From positions 434,001 through 498,000 of the forward strand of contig CANXME010000520.1 of assembly GCA_948144175.1 (NCBI GenBank): a DNA stretch of 64,000 nt. Reading direction: 5' to 3'. Origin of the DNA: Closterium sp. NIES-65. Lineage: Eukaryota; Streptophyta; Zygnematophyceae; Desmidiales; Closteriaceae. The notes under the pieces are model-generated. The model worked only from the letters and a program-made list of their open reading frames with translations. It ran no database searches and had not been told where the DNA came from. The stretch's first letter is position 1. Each line of letters opens with the position of its first letter. Below are positions 51,901 through 60,595 of this stretch, in pieces. The position numbers and the translations under genes were made by a program.

Positions 51901-54240
51901 ACTGCTGTTGGTCCTGCCGCTGGAGGTGTGGGTGGCGCTGGTGCTGTCGCTGAGGGTGCTGGTGCTGTCCCTGCTGAGTCTGGAGCTGCCGCGCGGCCTC
52001 GGCCGTACTTCGTTCCGCTCCTACAGCAGGTTCTTGGTCTTTCTCCTTCGGTAGAGTGTCCACAGCCTGTCCAGTCGCAGTCACTGTTGGAGCCTTCCTC
52101 TCCTCTGCCTGCTCCCTCTCCTTACACTGGTCCTACTGGAGGTCTTGCTGAGCGTCGTGAGCCTGCGTCTCGTCCCGCGTCGCCTGTTCGTGCTGCTCGC
52201 GCTAGTGGTCGCGGTTTGCGTCAGCGTCCTCCTCCTGTCCCTGGCACGCACCGGATGTCTCTGCGTCCGTCCACTGCTCCTCTGCGTGCCCCTTTGCCTT
52301 CGCCTCCTGAGTCCTCTCTTCCTGCGCTTGCCGACCCTGAGTCGGACTCTCTTCGCGCTGCCAGTCCTACTGTCACGCGTCTGCTTGCTACTGTCGTCAC
52401 TGACCCCTCTTTTGAGTCCACTGCTGCGTCTGCTCTAGTCGCTGAGCTCGTTGACTTTGCTGCTCGCTGTCGTCTCGACTACGCTGCTGGTCTTGTTGCT
52501 GAGTCTGCGTCTGTCTGTCCTCCGTCCGTCGGGGGTGAGTGTGCTCTTGGCACGGACGTCCTAGAGGACAGACAGGAGGAGTTACAGTGTCTAGCGGCTG
52601 CGTCACCTCATCTCGCGTCTGTACTGCTTGCCCCTGAGGGAGACCCGGATGCACTAGACATCTCGACTCCGCGTTCTTACGCGGAGGCCGTAGAGGGTCC
52701 CTACTCCTCTCAGTGGCAGGCAGCTATGGATGCAGAGATGGCTTCCTGGAAGTCCACAGGCACCTACGTTGACGCAGTTCCCCCTCCTGGGGCGAACATC
52801 GTCAGTGGCATGTGGATCTTCCGGGTGAAGCGGCCGCCGGGCTCTCCACCTGTCTTCAAGGCGCGGTACGTTGCTCGTGGCTTCAGTCAGCGGCAGGGAG
52901 TTGACTACTTTCAGACCTTCTCTCCCACCCCGAAGATGACCACTCTTCGGGTGCTGCTGCACATAGCCGCTCAGCGCGACTACGAGCTTCACTCTCTCGA
53001 CTTCAGCACTGCGTTCCTGCAGGGTAGCCTGCACGAGGAGATCTGGCTGCGCCGTCCACCTGGCTTCACTGGGACTTTCCCTCCTGGCACCCAGTGGAGC
53101 CTCCGACGGCCAGTCTACGGTCTCCGCCAGGCACCGCGTGAGTGGCACGACACACTGAGGACTACGCTTGCGGCTCTTGGGTTTGCTCCTTCTACTGCTG
53201 ACCCGTCGCTGTTTCTGCGCACCGACACTTCACTGCCGCCGTTCTACATCCTCGTGTACGTCGACGACTTGGTCTTTGCCACAGCGGACACTGCTGGACT
53301 CGCCTACGTGAAGTCCGAACTGCTGAAGAGACACACGTGCACAGACCTGGGTGAACTGCGCAGCTACCTTGGCTTGCAGATCACTCGGGACAGAGCACGC
53401 CGCACCATTACCTTGACTCAGTCACACATGGTGCAGCAGGTCCTTCAGCGCTTCGGCTTCACGTACTCCTCGCCTCAGGCCACTCCTCTGCCTACTCGCC
53501 ACTCACTCTCAGCTCTGCCTTCGGATGAGTCCGTAGAGTCGAGTGGTCCGTATGCAGAGCTTGTTGGCTGCCTCATGTACCTGATGACCTGCACACGACC
53601 CGACCTTGCATATCCTCTGAGCATTCTTGCACGCTATGTTGCTCCTGGGAGACACAGACCAGAGCACATGGCTGCAGCGAAGAGGGTATTGCGCTACCTG
53701 TGCAGTACGTCGGGCATGGGGCTTGTGCTTGGAGGGCGGAGTCCAGTGGTCCTTACCGGCCACGCGGACGCTTCTTGGGCTGACGACCAGGCTACGCAGC
53801 GGTCGTCACAGGGTTACACCTTCAGCCTTGGTTCCGGCTCTGTCTCGTGGCGGTCTACTCGCTCGTCTTCGGTTCTCGGCTCCAGTTGTGAGGCTGAGAT
53901 CTACGCCGGGGCCATGGCTGCACAGGAGCTTCGCTGGCTCACCTACCTGCTGACTGACCTTGGAGAGCCGCCTCGTTCTCCTCCAGTGCTGTACGTAGAC
54001 AACAAGGCCATGCTGGCCTTGTGTCGAGAGCAGCGCTTGGAGCACAGAACGAAGCACATTGCTCTCCGCTACTTCCTTGCTCGTGAGCTGCAGCAGCGTG
54101 GTCAGTTGCGACTTGCGTACGTGGCCTCTGAGGCCAACACTGCTGATGTGTTCACCAAGGCACTCGCGCCTTGTGACCATCAGCGCTTTTGCACCCAGCT
54201 GGGTCTTGTGCCTGTCTTGCCTCACTTGCTCTCCTCTTGA
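48937..54240 (+). CDS. A5 polyprotein lacking the Gag capsid region: PR-IN-RT-RNase H, open
   Basis: 1767 codons from ATG 48937 ([20 protein letters not shown]) to TGA 54238. The short basic N-terminus holds two LREWY motifs and the Cys/His motif CSYVIRTGTRTGQPC...H...C (C-x13-C-x4-H-x4-C). Protease DSGAS follows at ~224; integrase D448, D517 and E553 with x35 spacing and QQNGIAERR; a linker with a 107-residue tandem duplication carrying LREWF and LREWY; RT with TFSPTPK and YVDD at ~1441; RNase H Asp at ~1611 and TADVFTKAL near the end. No stop or frameshift. Identical LTRs mean it transposed recently, so the enzymes are probably functional; packaging must use Gag from elsewhere. The alternative, that the N-terminal ~150 residues act as a minimal Gag, cannot be excluded. 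Confidence 0.93.
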   Translation: MQPQRRRRESLTPQQLREWYAGWGCRGGDATPTTTPAASPRGGGQMQLPRPSRVSLTPRQLREWYAQSGGSLSAVRCSYVIRTGTRTGQPCGTRSHTPSRCFARLSDAWRTVFGDEAELPDWVELLRQRVDIYALDYDAILTAMYALPTSADRAGHLCVPPDPGIGPAALATGEAAALGASESPAPGTGAAAALGASESASSGAGEAALSGTALASASLTFTLDSGASRSFFRDRTTLTPLGRPVAVSLADPSGGPVLAHFSTVLPCPAAPSGTLSGLYLPSFSTNLVSGADLQDAGVHQFTPASQRVTHCTDARTGRHLATFSRRPGSSLYTLTTESPPVPASGQVAASGQVFAAASRSGPESAPCSNRLMSHETLLWHHRLGHPSLPRLRGMASRVLVSGLPQSLPPLPSGPGPSCVPCVEGRLRTAPHSSQFPPTEAPLQTLHMDVWGPAPVRGQGHERYFLLVVDDYSRYTSVFPLRSKGEVTEVLIDWIREARLRLRKSFGSDFPVLRLHSDRGGEFSSGLLRAYCRARGIRQSFTLPDSPQQNGIAERRIGMVMDVARTSMMHAAAPHFLWPFAVRYAAHQLNLHPRVSRPAMSPALLWTGKVGDASVFRVWGSRAFVRDLSADKLSPRAAPCVFLGFPTDAPGWQFYHPSSRRVLSSQDVTFDESVPFYRLFPYRTPSLPPPPDFLVPVPPPVDPLPPQVPAPSGVSQVDAVDPVEVTGDSGAAAGAEPGGADSGGAVRGVAEPGGATAGGTGPAGATAESAEPGGAEQGGAVPGGDGSGCAGSGAAEPGGAASGAAEPGVSPAAASRREPLSPQELREWFARRWRRAAESGGAAGAGAGASSTVEGAGAAGPGATGPAGPPGAGAAEGVGAEPAAVGPAAGGVGGAGAVSEGAGAVPAASGAAEPGVSPAAASRREPLSPQELREWYARRWRRAAESGGAAGAGAGASSTVEGAGAAGPGAAGPAGPPGAGGTEGVGAEPTAVGPAAGGVGGAGAVAEGAGAVPAESGAAARPRPYFVPLLQQVLGLSPSVECPQPVQSQSLLEPSSPLPAPSPYTGPTGGLAERREPASRPASPVRAARASGRGLRQRPPPVPGTHRMSLRPSTAPLRAPLPSPPESSLPALADPESDSLRAASPTVTRLLATVVTDPSFESTAASALVAELVDFAARCRLDYAAGLVAESASVCPPSVGGECALGTDVLEDRQEELQCLAAASPHLASVLLAPEGDPDALDISTPRSYAEAVEGPYSSQWQAAMDAEMASWKSTGTYVDAVPPPGANIVSGMWIFRVKRPPGSPPVFKARYVARGFSQRQGVDYFQTFSPTPKMTTLRVLLHIAAQRDYELHSLDFSTAFLQGSLHEEIWLRRPPGFTGTFPPGTQWSLRRPVYGLRQAPREWHDTLRTTLAALGFAPSTADPSLFLRTDTSLPPFYILVYVDDLVFATADTAGLAYVKSELLKRHTCTDLGELRSYLGLQITRDRARRTITLTQSHMVQQVLQRFGFTYSSPQATPLPTRHSLSALPSDESVESSGPYAELVGCLMYLMTCTRPDLAYPLSILARYVAPGRHRPEHMAAAKRVLRYLCSTSGMGLVLGGRSPVVLTGHADASWADDQATQRSSQGYTFSLGSGSVSWRSTRSSSVLGSSCEAEIYAGAMAAQELRWLTYLLTDLGEPPRSPPVLYVDNKAMLALCREQRLEHRTKHIALRYFLARELQQRGQLRLAYVASEANTADVFTKALAPCDHQRFCTQLGLVPVLPHLLSS
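51337..51978 (+). repeat. 321-bp in-frame tandem duplication in the A5 linker
   Basis: The block from 51337 repeats from 51658 with few differences (e.g. REWF against REWY codons). 321 is 107 codons, so the frame is kept. A1 has this region once. Confidence 0.88.
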
Positions 54241-54432
54241 CTTCACTTGTACTGTGACATATATATATACCTGCTCTTGCTTGTCTAGTTTTATATATAT
54301 GTCTGTACTCCTGCATGTGAACTGGCCTCTGGCCCTGCTCTTGTGCTCGGACTGTGTGGTGACTTTGTGATCCACCCTGAGCTTGCTTTGCTTTGCTTGA
54401 CTGGTCTTGTGACCCCTTGTTCTCCCCCACTT

Positions 54433-54446
54433 TGCCTATGGGGGTG
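54433..54446 (+). promoter_or_regulatory. polypurine tract of A5
   Basis: TGCCTATGGGGGTG directly precedes the 3' LTR; with the upstream CCCCCAC it forms the hairpin-capable arrangement seen in A1. Confidence 0.72.
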
Positions 54447-54578
54447 TGTCAAACATTATATATGTTATGCTTGTGTAGGCTACAGTGGGTTAGCCTATAG
54501 GGGGTACACAATTCTAGGGTTTCCTACTTGTACTCATTTCACTGCTAGTTCATTCATTCCTGTTCGCTTATTCTCACA
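54447..54578 (+). mobile_element. 3' LTR of A5 (132 bp)
   Basis: Identical to 47732-47863 over all 132 bases; followed by the target duplication ACCTA. Confidence 0.95.
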
Positions 54579-55130
54579 ACCTATGCGAGGATGGCAGCGG
54601 CGGGCAGCAAGGTGTCGGAGATGTAGCAGTGTACCAAGATCATCTCGGTGCTCGACAACTCGTGGGACAACCTTATCCCCACCCTCAATGTTCAGCAGGA
54701 CAAGTGGACGCATGAGTGGCTACGGCAGCAGATCCTGCAGGAGGACTTCTGCAGGCGCCACACGGGAGTTGGTTCTGCCAACAAAACTGCTGAGGGGTAT
54801 GGAGCTGCAGGAGGCAGCAGAGGAAGAGGGGGAGGGAGAGGCCGAGGCCGTGGGAGAGGCTTTGGCAGAGGGAGAGGCCGAGGTGACTATAATGAAGGGC
54901 ATGGGAGCTCTGGAGGCCGGGGGAGCACCCAAATGGAGGGTGCGTGCTGGTACTGCAAGAAGGCTGGACACCCCTGGTTCAAGTGTTTCAGCCGGCCTGA
55001 AGGATGGGCGCCTCCAGGCATGAAGCCGCCAAGTGGTGAACGTGCACGAGGTGGTGTTGTGCAAGGTTCAGGTGCAAAATATGATGGTGCACAAGATAAA
55101 GCCGACCCTGGGGATGTTCCTCATGGTTGA
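54579..55130 (+). pseudogene. B1 gag, part 2 (with CCHC zinc knuckle)
   Basis: Continues part 1 after A5. A TAG after KVSEM (about 54624) breaks it; then NSWDNLIPTLNVQQDKWTHE, a Gly/Arg-rich stretch (GRGRGRGRGFGRGRGRG) and a canonical knuckle CWYCKKAGHPWFKC. It ends at TGA 55128. The pol frame overlaps it in the +1 phase. Confidence 0.85.
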
Positions 55131-56322
55131 GGATGTGCAAGGGAGTGGGGGTGATGTGGGTTCAGTTGGGAAGGTTGTGATGCACCTCCTCACTCACTGG
55201 GTGATCGATTCAGGTTGCACAAGTCACATGACCCCATGGGCAGATTTGCTTCAAGAGGTAAAACCCCCCGGAAAGATCAAGTTTGTGGCTGCCACTTCAG
55301 GTGCTTTGCTCCCTGTGATTGGTGTTGGGAATGCCCAGGTCATGGGAGCCAATGGAGGGCTTGTGGGGCTGGGGAATGTGTTGTTGGTTGAAGGTTTGTC
55401 TGCTAACCTTCTTTCTGTGCGCCGGCTGCAGAAAAGCAAGGCCAAAGTTACGCTCGGCCCAACCAGCTGCCGTGCAAAGCTTGGGAAGTTGCTGCTATGG
55501 GACTTGGAGGAGAAGAGCAGCTGCATCAAGGACCTGTGGCAGCTGCCCATCATCCCTTGGAAAGGGAAACCACCAGCAAAGGCAACGGCAGCGGTAGCAG
55601 CTAAAGCAACCGCGGGAGGAGAGGAGATTAAACCAACTGATGGGGTCCTAGATGCAGTCAAGAAGGTGCAGCAGCCACACCAGTCACATGGTGAGGTGCT
55701 TGCTGGTGTGGATGCGACAGCTGCATGGGCAAAGGCTTCATCTGGGAGTGGTGAGGCCTATTGGGAGACGTGGCACGAGAGGTTGTGTCACATCAACATC
55801 CCTATGCTGCAGAAGTTAGAGAAGGATGGGTGCTTGAAGGGGCTGGAGGTGAAGGGGGCAGCAAAGGAGATTAGGAGCTGCCCTACATGCCTTGAGACAA
55901 AATTCACGCAGTTTCCCTTCAGCAGCAGCAAAGGACCAGCCAAGGCACCACTTGCACTAGTGCACATAGATGTGGTGGGCCCCACGAGGGCCCTTTCTCT
56001 CTCGGGCAGCCGCTACTTCTTGACGATTGTGGACGACCACATGCGTGCGATGTGGGTGTACCCTTTGAAGACTAAGGGGGAGGTGGCAGTGGCTGTTCTT
56101 AAGAAGTGGATGCCGAGACCTCAAAGGGAGAGCGGACACAAAGTGAAGGTGATCCGCACTGACAACGGGGGAGAGTTCATTGGTGCTGATTTTGAGGCGG
56201 TGCTGAAGAAGAAGGGGATGCAGCATCAGCTCAGAGTGCCCTACAACCCTCAGCAAACTGGCGTGGCTGAGCGGTTCAACCGGACCCTGCAGGAAGGTGC
56301 TCACACTCTCCTTGGGATGTGA
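55033..56322 (+). pseudogene. B1 protease and integrase (truncated)
   Basis: Protease DSGCTSHM (Asp codon 55207), pre-integrase WHERLCHIN and CPTCLETK zinc ligands, integrase core with HIDVVGP, TDNGGEF and QQTGVAERFNRT (D, D, E about 55969, 56161, 56270). At about 56300-56320 the frame ends after HTLLGM and joins a segment from downstream of the integrase, so the integrase C-terminal domain is deleted. Confidence 0.87.
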
Positions 56323-56678
56323 AGTTCCTTGAGTCCTTGTACTATAAGGAGTGGAAGCAGCAGCAGCAGAAGCTTCCTACTACACCGCTGATCATTGAGG
56401 CCGATGAGGTGCAGCGGCCTTCGAGGCAAGTGCAGGTCACTGTCTCAGAGGAGGAGATTTCTAGGGTGACTGAGGATGGGGGAGAACTTGAGGTGGAGGA
56501 GCAGCAGCAGCAGCAGCAGCAAGGTGCTCCACAAGGTGCCACACGTCCGGCTGACCGTCCTAGGAGGGATGTGCGCCCTCCTAACCGGCTGACCTATCCG
56601 AGCTTTGGCAAGCCAAAGGTGGTAAGGGCTGGGAGTGTGGCTGAGCAGTGTGATGAGGAAGAGATAGCACACTGCTAA
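56319..56678 (+). pseudogene. B1 IN-RT linker
   Basis: 119 codons with a Glu/Gln-rich run (EEQQQQQQQGAP) and RRDVRPPNRLTYP, the usual low-complexity segment before Copia RT. A TAA at 56676 separates it from the RT, which is in the same frame. Confidence 0.78.
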
Positions 56679-56717
56679 TGGGCAGCTATCCCTGAGCCCA
56701 AGACACTAGCCCATGCG

Positions 56718-58277
56718 TTGAGCGGGCCAGATGCTGAGAAGTGGAAGCAGAGTGTAAAGAAGGAGTATGACTCTCTGCTGGAGAACGAGACGTGGGAGCT
56801 GTGTGAGCTGCCACCTGGGAAGAAGGCCATTTCTTCCAAGCTGATCTTCCGGCATAATTACGGACCAGATGGGGAGCTGACCCGCAACAAGTCAAGGCTT
56901 GTGGCTAAGGGGTTTGAGCAGACAAAGGGGAAGGATTTTGACGAGATCTTTGCTCCTGTGGGGAAAGGCACAACATTGAAAGTGTCACTGGCAATGGCAG
57001 CAAACCGTGGATGGCGGGTGAAGCAGATGAACATCACCACCGCCTTCCTCAATGGGATCATTCTGGAGGAGCTGTACATGTTACAGCCTGAGGGTTTGGA
57101 TGATGGGAGCGGAAGGGTGTGCAGGCTCAAGAAGGCCATCTATGGCCTGAAGCAGGCTCCTCGTGCATGGTACCACAAGCTGGAGGAGACACTGCTGGGT
57201 GGAGGGTTCAAGAAGAGTGAGTGCGACCACAGCCTGTTCCTGTTGCAAGAGAAGGAGCAGTTCCTCATGCTCTTGGTGTACGTGGACGACATCCTTCTTT
57301 TCTCTGAGTCGTCTGCAATGATTGAGCGTGTGGAGGAGATGTTGGAGATGCAGTTTCAGTGCTCCAAGATGGGAGATGTGAAGTACTATTTGGGGATGCA
57401 TGTGGAGAGGGACCTTGACAAGGGAGTCTTGAGGTTGCATCAGAGAAAGTATTGTAAGGGGCTGGCTGAGAAGTATGGGCTGCAAGATGGAGGAAAGCCA
57501 GCCACCCCACTGCCTTCGGGGTTCACTGTGGAGCCCTGTGCTGATGAGGAGGTGGTGGGTGAGAGTGACAGGAAGTTGTTTCATTCCATGGTGGGGGCAC
57601 TCAACTATGCGGCTAACCACACGCGGCCTGACATTGTCTTTGCTACATCAAGGCTTGCAAGTGTGGTTGCACGCCCCAGTCATGAGCAGCTGGAAGCGGC
57701 CAAGAGGTTGGTCTGCTATGTGAGCGCTACGGCATCAGTGGGCTTGGAGTACACTGCTGTGCGACAGAGGCTGCAGAGGGGTGCAACTGATTTGGGCAAG
57801 GGGGAGATGCTCCTGACCTGCTACACCGACGCTAGCTTCAACTCTCTGAAGGCGGATGGCACCAGCATTGGAGATTATGTGTGCCTGTTTGGAGGAGGTG
57901 TAGTGAGCTGGCGCAGCAAGAAGCAGAACAAGGTGGGGCAGTCCTTGTGTGAGACAGAGTACATGGCCCTGCATCATGGGACAAAGGAGGTGGTGTGGCT
58001 GAGGCGTTTGTTGGAGGAGATCGGAGTGTGCCAGAGGGAGCCAACTGTGATTTTCTGTGACAATGAGTCGGCGGTGAAGCTAGCGAAAAATGCTTGTCTT
58101 CATGGGCTAACCAAACACATCAGGCCTAAGTGGCACTGGGTGAGGAGGCTCCTGGACAAGGAGGTGCGGCTGGAGATTGTGAAGACCCATCAGGAGACGG
58201 CTGACATTCTCACCAAGCGCCTGGCTAAATCTGAGCATTGGAAGGGCATGAAGCTTGCTGGGATGAGTGTGCATTGA
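56718..58277 (+). CDS. B1 reverse transcriptase-RNase H, open 519 codons
   Basis: Copia RT (RVT_2 type): WKQSVKKEYDSLLENETWEL, RLVAKGFEQTKGKDFDEIF, LNGIILEELYM, YGLKQAPRAWY and YVDD (Tyr codon 57279). RNase H: CYTDASF, CETEYMAL, FCDNESAVKLAKN and TADILTKRLAK. All catalytic acids are present. It is an intact module stranded inside an otherwise dead element; the reading frame would originally have continued from gag. Confidence 0.88.
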   Translation: MSGPDAEKWKQSVKKEYDSLLENETWELCELPPGKKAISSKLIFRHNYGPDGELTRNKSRLVAKGFEQTKGKDFDEIFAPVGKGTTLKVSLAMAANRGWRVKQMNITTAFLNGIILEELYMLQPEGLDDGSGRVCRLKKAIYGLKQAPRAWYHKLEETLLGGGFKKSECDHSLFLLQEKEQFLMLLVYVDDILLFSESSAMIERVEEMLEMQFQCSKMGDVKYYLGMHVERDLDKGVLRLHQRKYCKGLAEKYGLQDGGKPATPLPSGFTVEPCADEEVVGESDRKLFHSMVGALNYAANHTRPDIVFATSRLASVVARPSHEQLEAAKRLVCYVSATASVGLEYTAVRQRLQRGATDLGKGEMLLTCYTDASFNSLKADGTSIGDYVCLFGGGVVSWRSKKQNKVGQSLCETEYMALHHGTKEVVWLRRLLEEIGVCQREPTVIFCDNESAVKLAKNACLHGLTKHIRPKWHWVRRLLDKEVRLEIVKTHQETADILTKRLAKSEHWKGMKLAGMSVH

Positions 58278-58334
58278 GGATGCATGCTTGAGCTATGGCA
58301 TGTGGGATGATGGTTGGCAGCCAGAGGGGGAGTT

Positions 58335-59200
58335 TGTTGTGTGATGCAATCATATGCATTCACGTCTGTCTGCCTCCCATCATATGTTCGTGCGTTGCAT
58401 GCGTGGTGTGAGCGTGTGCAAGAAATTGTGTTTTGTGTGGTTTGAATTTTCTGAGTGTGTGCAAATTTTATTTGGCTTGAGCAGATATCTGAAGTGAATT
58501 CTCTGCTCAATAGCTTTCCCACAAAACAAGTATTGCTTCAATCGGAGCACGATCAAGAAAGTTACGAACGTTGGAGTTCGTATGCTTTTCATATTTAATT
58601 GTGGCAACTGTGGGAAGTTGTGGGGTTGACTCAATATGGGGTATAGACTTTTGGGGGTTGGGAAATTCGTCTTTTCTACTGTAGCTGCTGCCAAATGGTT
58701 GGGAGAAACCAACCCAGGTTGGCAAGTGTGGCCAAGTTGGGTTGAGGTGGATTGTGGAGGTTGGGATAGTGACAAAGGTCAAAGTTGGGTCGCCTATGGG
58801 GAAGGGAATTGTGTGGCATGGGGTTTCCTTGGTTGGGGACTCTCTTGGGACCTTCCCTCTCATCCTCCTCATCCCTTTCACCTGGTTTAGTGCTACTCTT
58901 ATTCTCTTGTGGAACTTGTGAGACAATTGTGATTGAGTTAAGATTCCTTGAATAGCATACCCCCCAGTGCGCCGAAATCAATAACTCAAATTTTACTTCA
59001 CCTCTTAATACGATCCAACTTGGAAAATGTAGCTACGATCTAGGGCTGACTCATATCTGAAATTGGTGAAGTTTTGACAGTGCGTGTTACGTCGACAACG
59101 TTTCTTGCGAGCGCGACTATTCTGTCCAGAAATAGAGACCAACGATTTCTGAGAAATTTAGGCACCTAATCTTCATAGACCCCGTCCTTAGTCTCTAACA
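58335..59200 (+). mobile_element. 3' LTR of B1 (866 bp)
   Basis: Preceded by the polypurine tract AGAGGGGGAG (58323-58332). It matches the 5' LTR with scattered differences and small indels, so B1 is older than A5. The right duplication GTTGG follows at 59201. Confidence 0.92.
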
Positions 59201-59205
59201 GTTGG

Positions 59206-60270
59206 AATAGACCCTTGAGCAAAGGGTTCATCCCGTTGAGCTGGATGCCTACTACATGCCCGGGGCGGCTCGACGCGTCTGCTTTGTTGTCTAGCCCAAA
59301 CTTGTAGACGACTTTGTAGTGGAAGTGAGTTTCCAAGAAGTCCACCCACCGCACCTGTCGTCGTGAGATCGTCGGCTGCGAATTCAGGTATTTGAGACTG
59401 CAATGGTCAGTATACACTGTAGTTTTGGCTCCCTGTTTTTAACACCTCCACGCTTTGAAGGCTACGACAATGGCTAAGGTTTCCTTGTCGTGTATGGGGT
59501 AGTTTATTTCTGCTCCGTGTAGCTTCTTACTGAGGTAGGCGATAGGTTGTAAACCATTCCCATGGTTTTGCATCATAACTGCTCCAATTGCCTGGTCACT
59601 AGCGTCTGCTTCAACTACGTAGTCCTTGTCTGGGTCCGCTAGGATGAGTTATTGTGCTGTAGTCAGCGCTGTCTGTATATGTTCCATGGCTTGTTGATGA
59701 GGAGTATCCCATTTGAAGGGTGTATCCTTTTTCAGTAGATCGGTCAATGGTGCTGCTATCTTAGCGTACTGTAACACGGACTTCTTGTAGTAGTTGGCGA
59801 AGCCTAGGAACTGCTGCAACTCCTTCACGTTCTCAGGTACTTTCTATTTCTTGACGACTTCGATCTTCCGCGGGTCCACGTGTACGCCCTCGACACTCAC
59901 CATGTGCCCAAGAAACCGCACCTTCTTCAGGGCAAAGTCGCTCTTCGACAGCTTCACGTAGAACTTGTTTTTCCGCAGGATCTCCAACACCTTCCGCAGA
60001 TGCTCTACTTGCTCCTTCATGTTCTTGGAGTAGATAAGAATGTCGTCCAGGTACACCACTACACACTCGTCCAACAGGGGTCGTAAGATGTGATTCATCT
60101 CGGCCTGAAACATTGCTGGTGCGTTGAAGATTACGAACGGCATCATTAAGTATTCGTAGGAGCCGAATCTGGAACGGAACACCGTCTTGTGGACCGAGTT
60201 GTCTGCCATCTTGATCTGCCAGTAACTCGACCGTAGGTCCAGCTTCGAGAATACTATTGAACCACGCAGT
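59206..60270 (-). pseudogene. G2 RT (3' part) and RNase H
   Basis: From 60209: RT with [26 protein letters not shown] and catalytic YLDDILIYS (Asp pair intact, unlike G1), thumb (VRFLGHMVSVEGVHVDP). Then RNase H with stops (about 59430-59830), then YTDHCSLKYLNS and the WVDFLETHFHYKV connection region up to the B1 insertion at 59205. At 60270 the RT is cut by A10. Confidence 0.85.
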
Positions 60271-60396
60271 TGAGAAGAAACGAGAATGAATGATTATGAA
60301 AGAGTTGGGTACAAGTACTTACCCTAATTGGGTTGTACCCCATATGGGCTACCCCACTACAGCCTACACAAAAGCATAGGCTATAATGTTCTGACA
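60271..60396 (-). mobile_element. 3' LTR of A10 (126 bp)
   Basis: On the minus strand TGTCAGAACATTATAG...TTCTTCTCA. The polypurine tract (complement of CACCCTTATAGGCAAAGTGGGGG) adjoins it at 60397. Confidence 0.85.
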
Positions 60397-60595
60397 CACC
60401 CTTATAGGCAAAGTGGGGGAATACAAGGGGTCACAAGACCAGTCAAGCAAAACAAAGCAAAGCAAGCTCAGGGTGGATCACAAAGTAACCACACAATCCG
60501 AGCACAAGTTCAAGGCCACAAGGCCAGTTCACATGCAGCAGTACATATATATATATAAGGCTAGAAAAGCAAGAGCAGGGGTATATATATGTAAC

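Larger units (their letters stand above)
47732..54578 (+). mobile_element. Copia-A element A5 (6847 bp, complete, youngest insertion)
   Basis: Two 132-bp LTRs (47732-47863, 54447-54578), identical base for base by direct comparison, and a perfect target duplication ACCTA (47727-47731 and 54579-54583) inside B1 gag. The primer site TGGTATAGAGCGGG is at 47864 and the polypurine tract at 54437-54446. The single long frame is open, but the Gag capsid-like domain and Gly/Gln tract of A1 are absent. It is structurally complete for reverse transcription signals and enzymes, yet depends on outside Gag. Confidence 0.95.
46204..59200 (+). mobile_element. Copia-B element B1 (about 6.15 kb without the nested A5)
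   Basis: Long LTRs of 858 and 866 bp (46204-47061, 58335-59200), perfect 5-bp target duplication GTTGG, primer site, gag, pol and polypurine tract in Copia order. It is inserted in G2 and interrupted in gag by A5. Gag-pol has stops, a frameshift and a deletion of the integrase C-terminus, so it is not autonomous. It is unrelated in sequence to Copia-A: a canonical CCHC knuckle, no Gly/Gln tract, no GAEPG linker. Confidence 0.92.
44401..60270 (-). mobile_element. Ty3/Gypsy chromodomain element G2, split by nested insertions
   Basis: Same family as G1. The 3' end (LTR, chromodomain, integrase) is at 44401-46203 and the RNase H-RT part at 59201-60270, separated by B1. Joining the sides across one GTTGG copy gives the sequence seen uninterrupted in G1 at about 15430-15452, which proves the two halves are one element. 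It is inserted in the LST8 relic. Its 5' half (RT start, protease, gag, 5' LTR) is cut off at 60270 by A10 and is not in the window. Confidence 0.9.
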
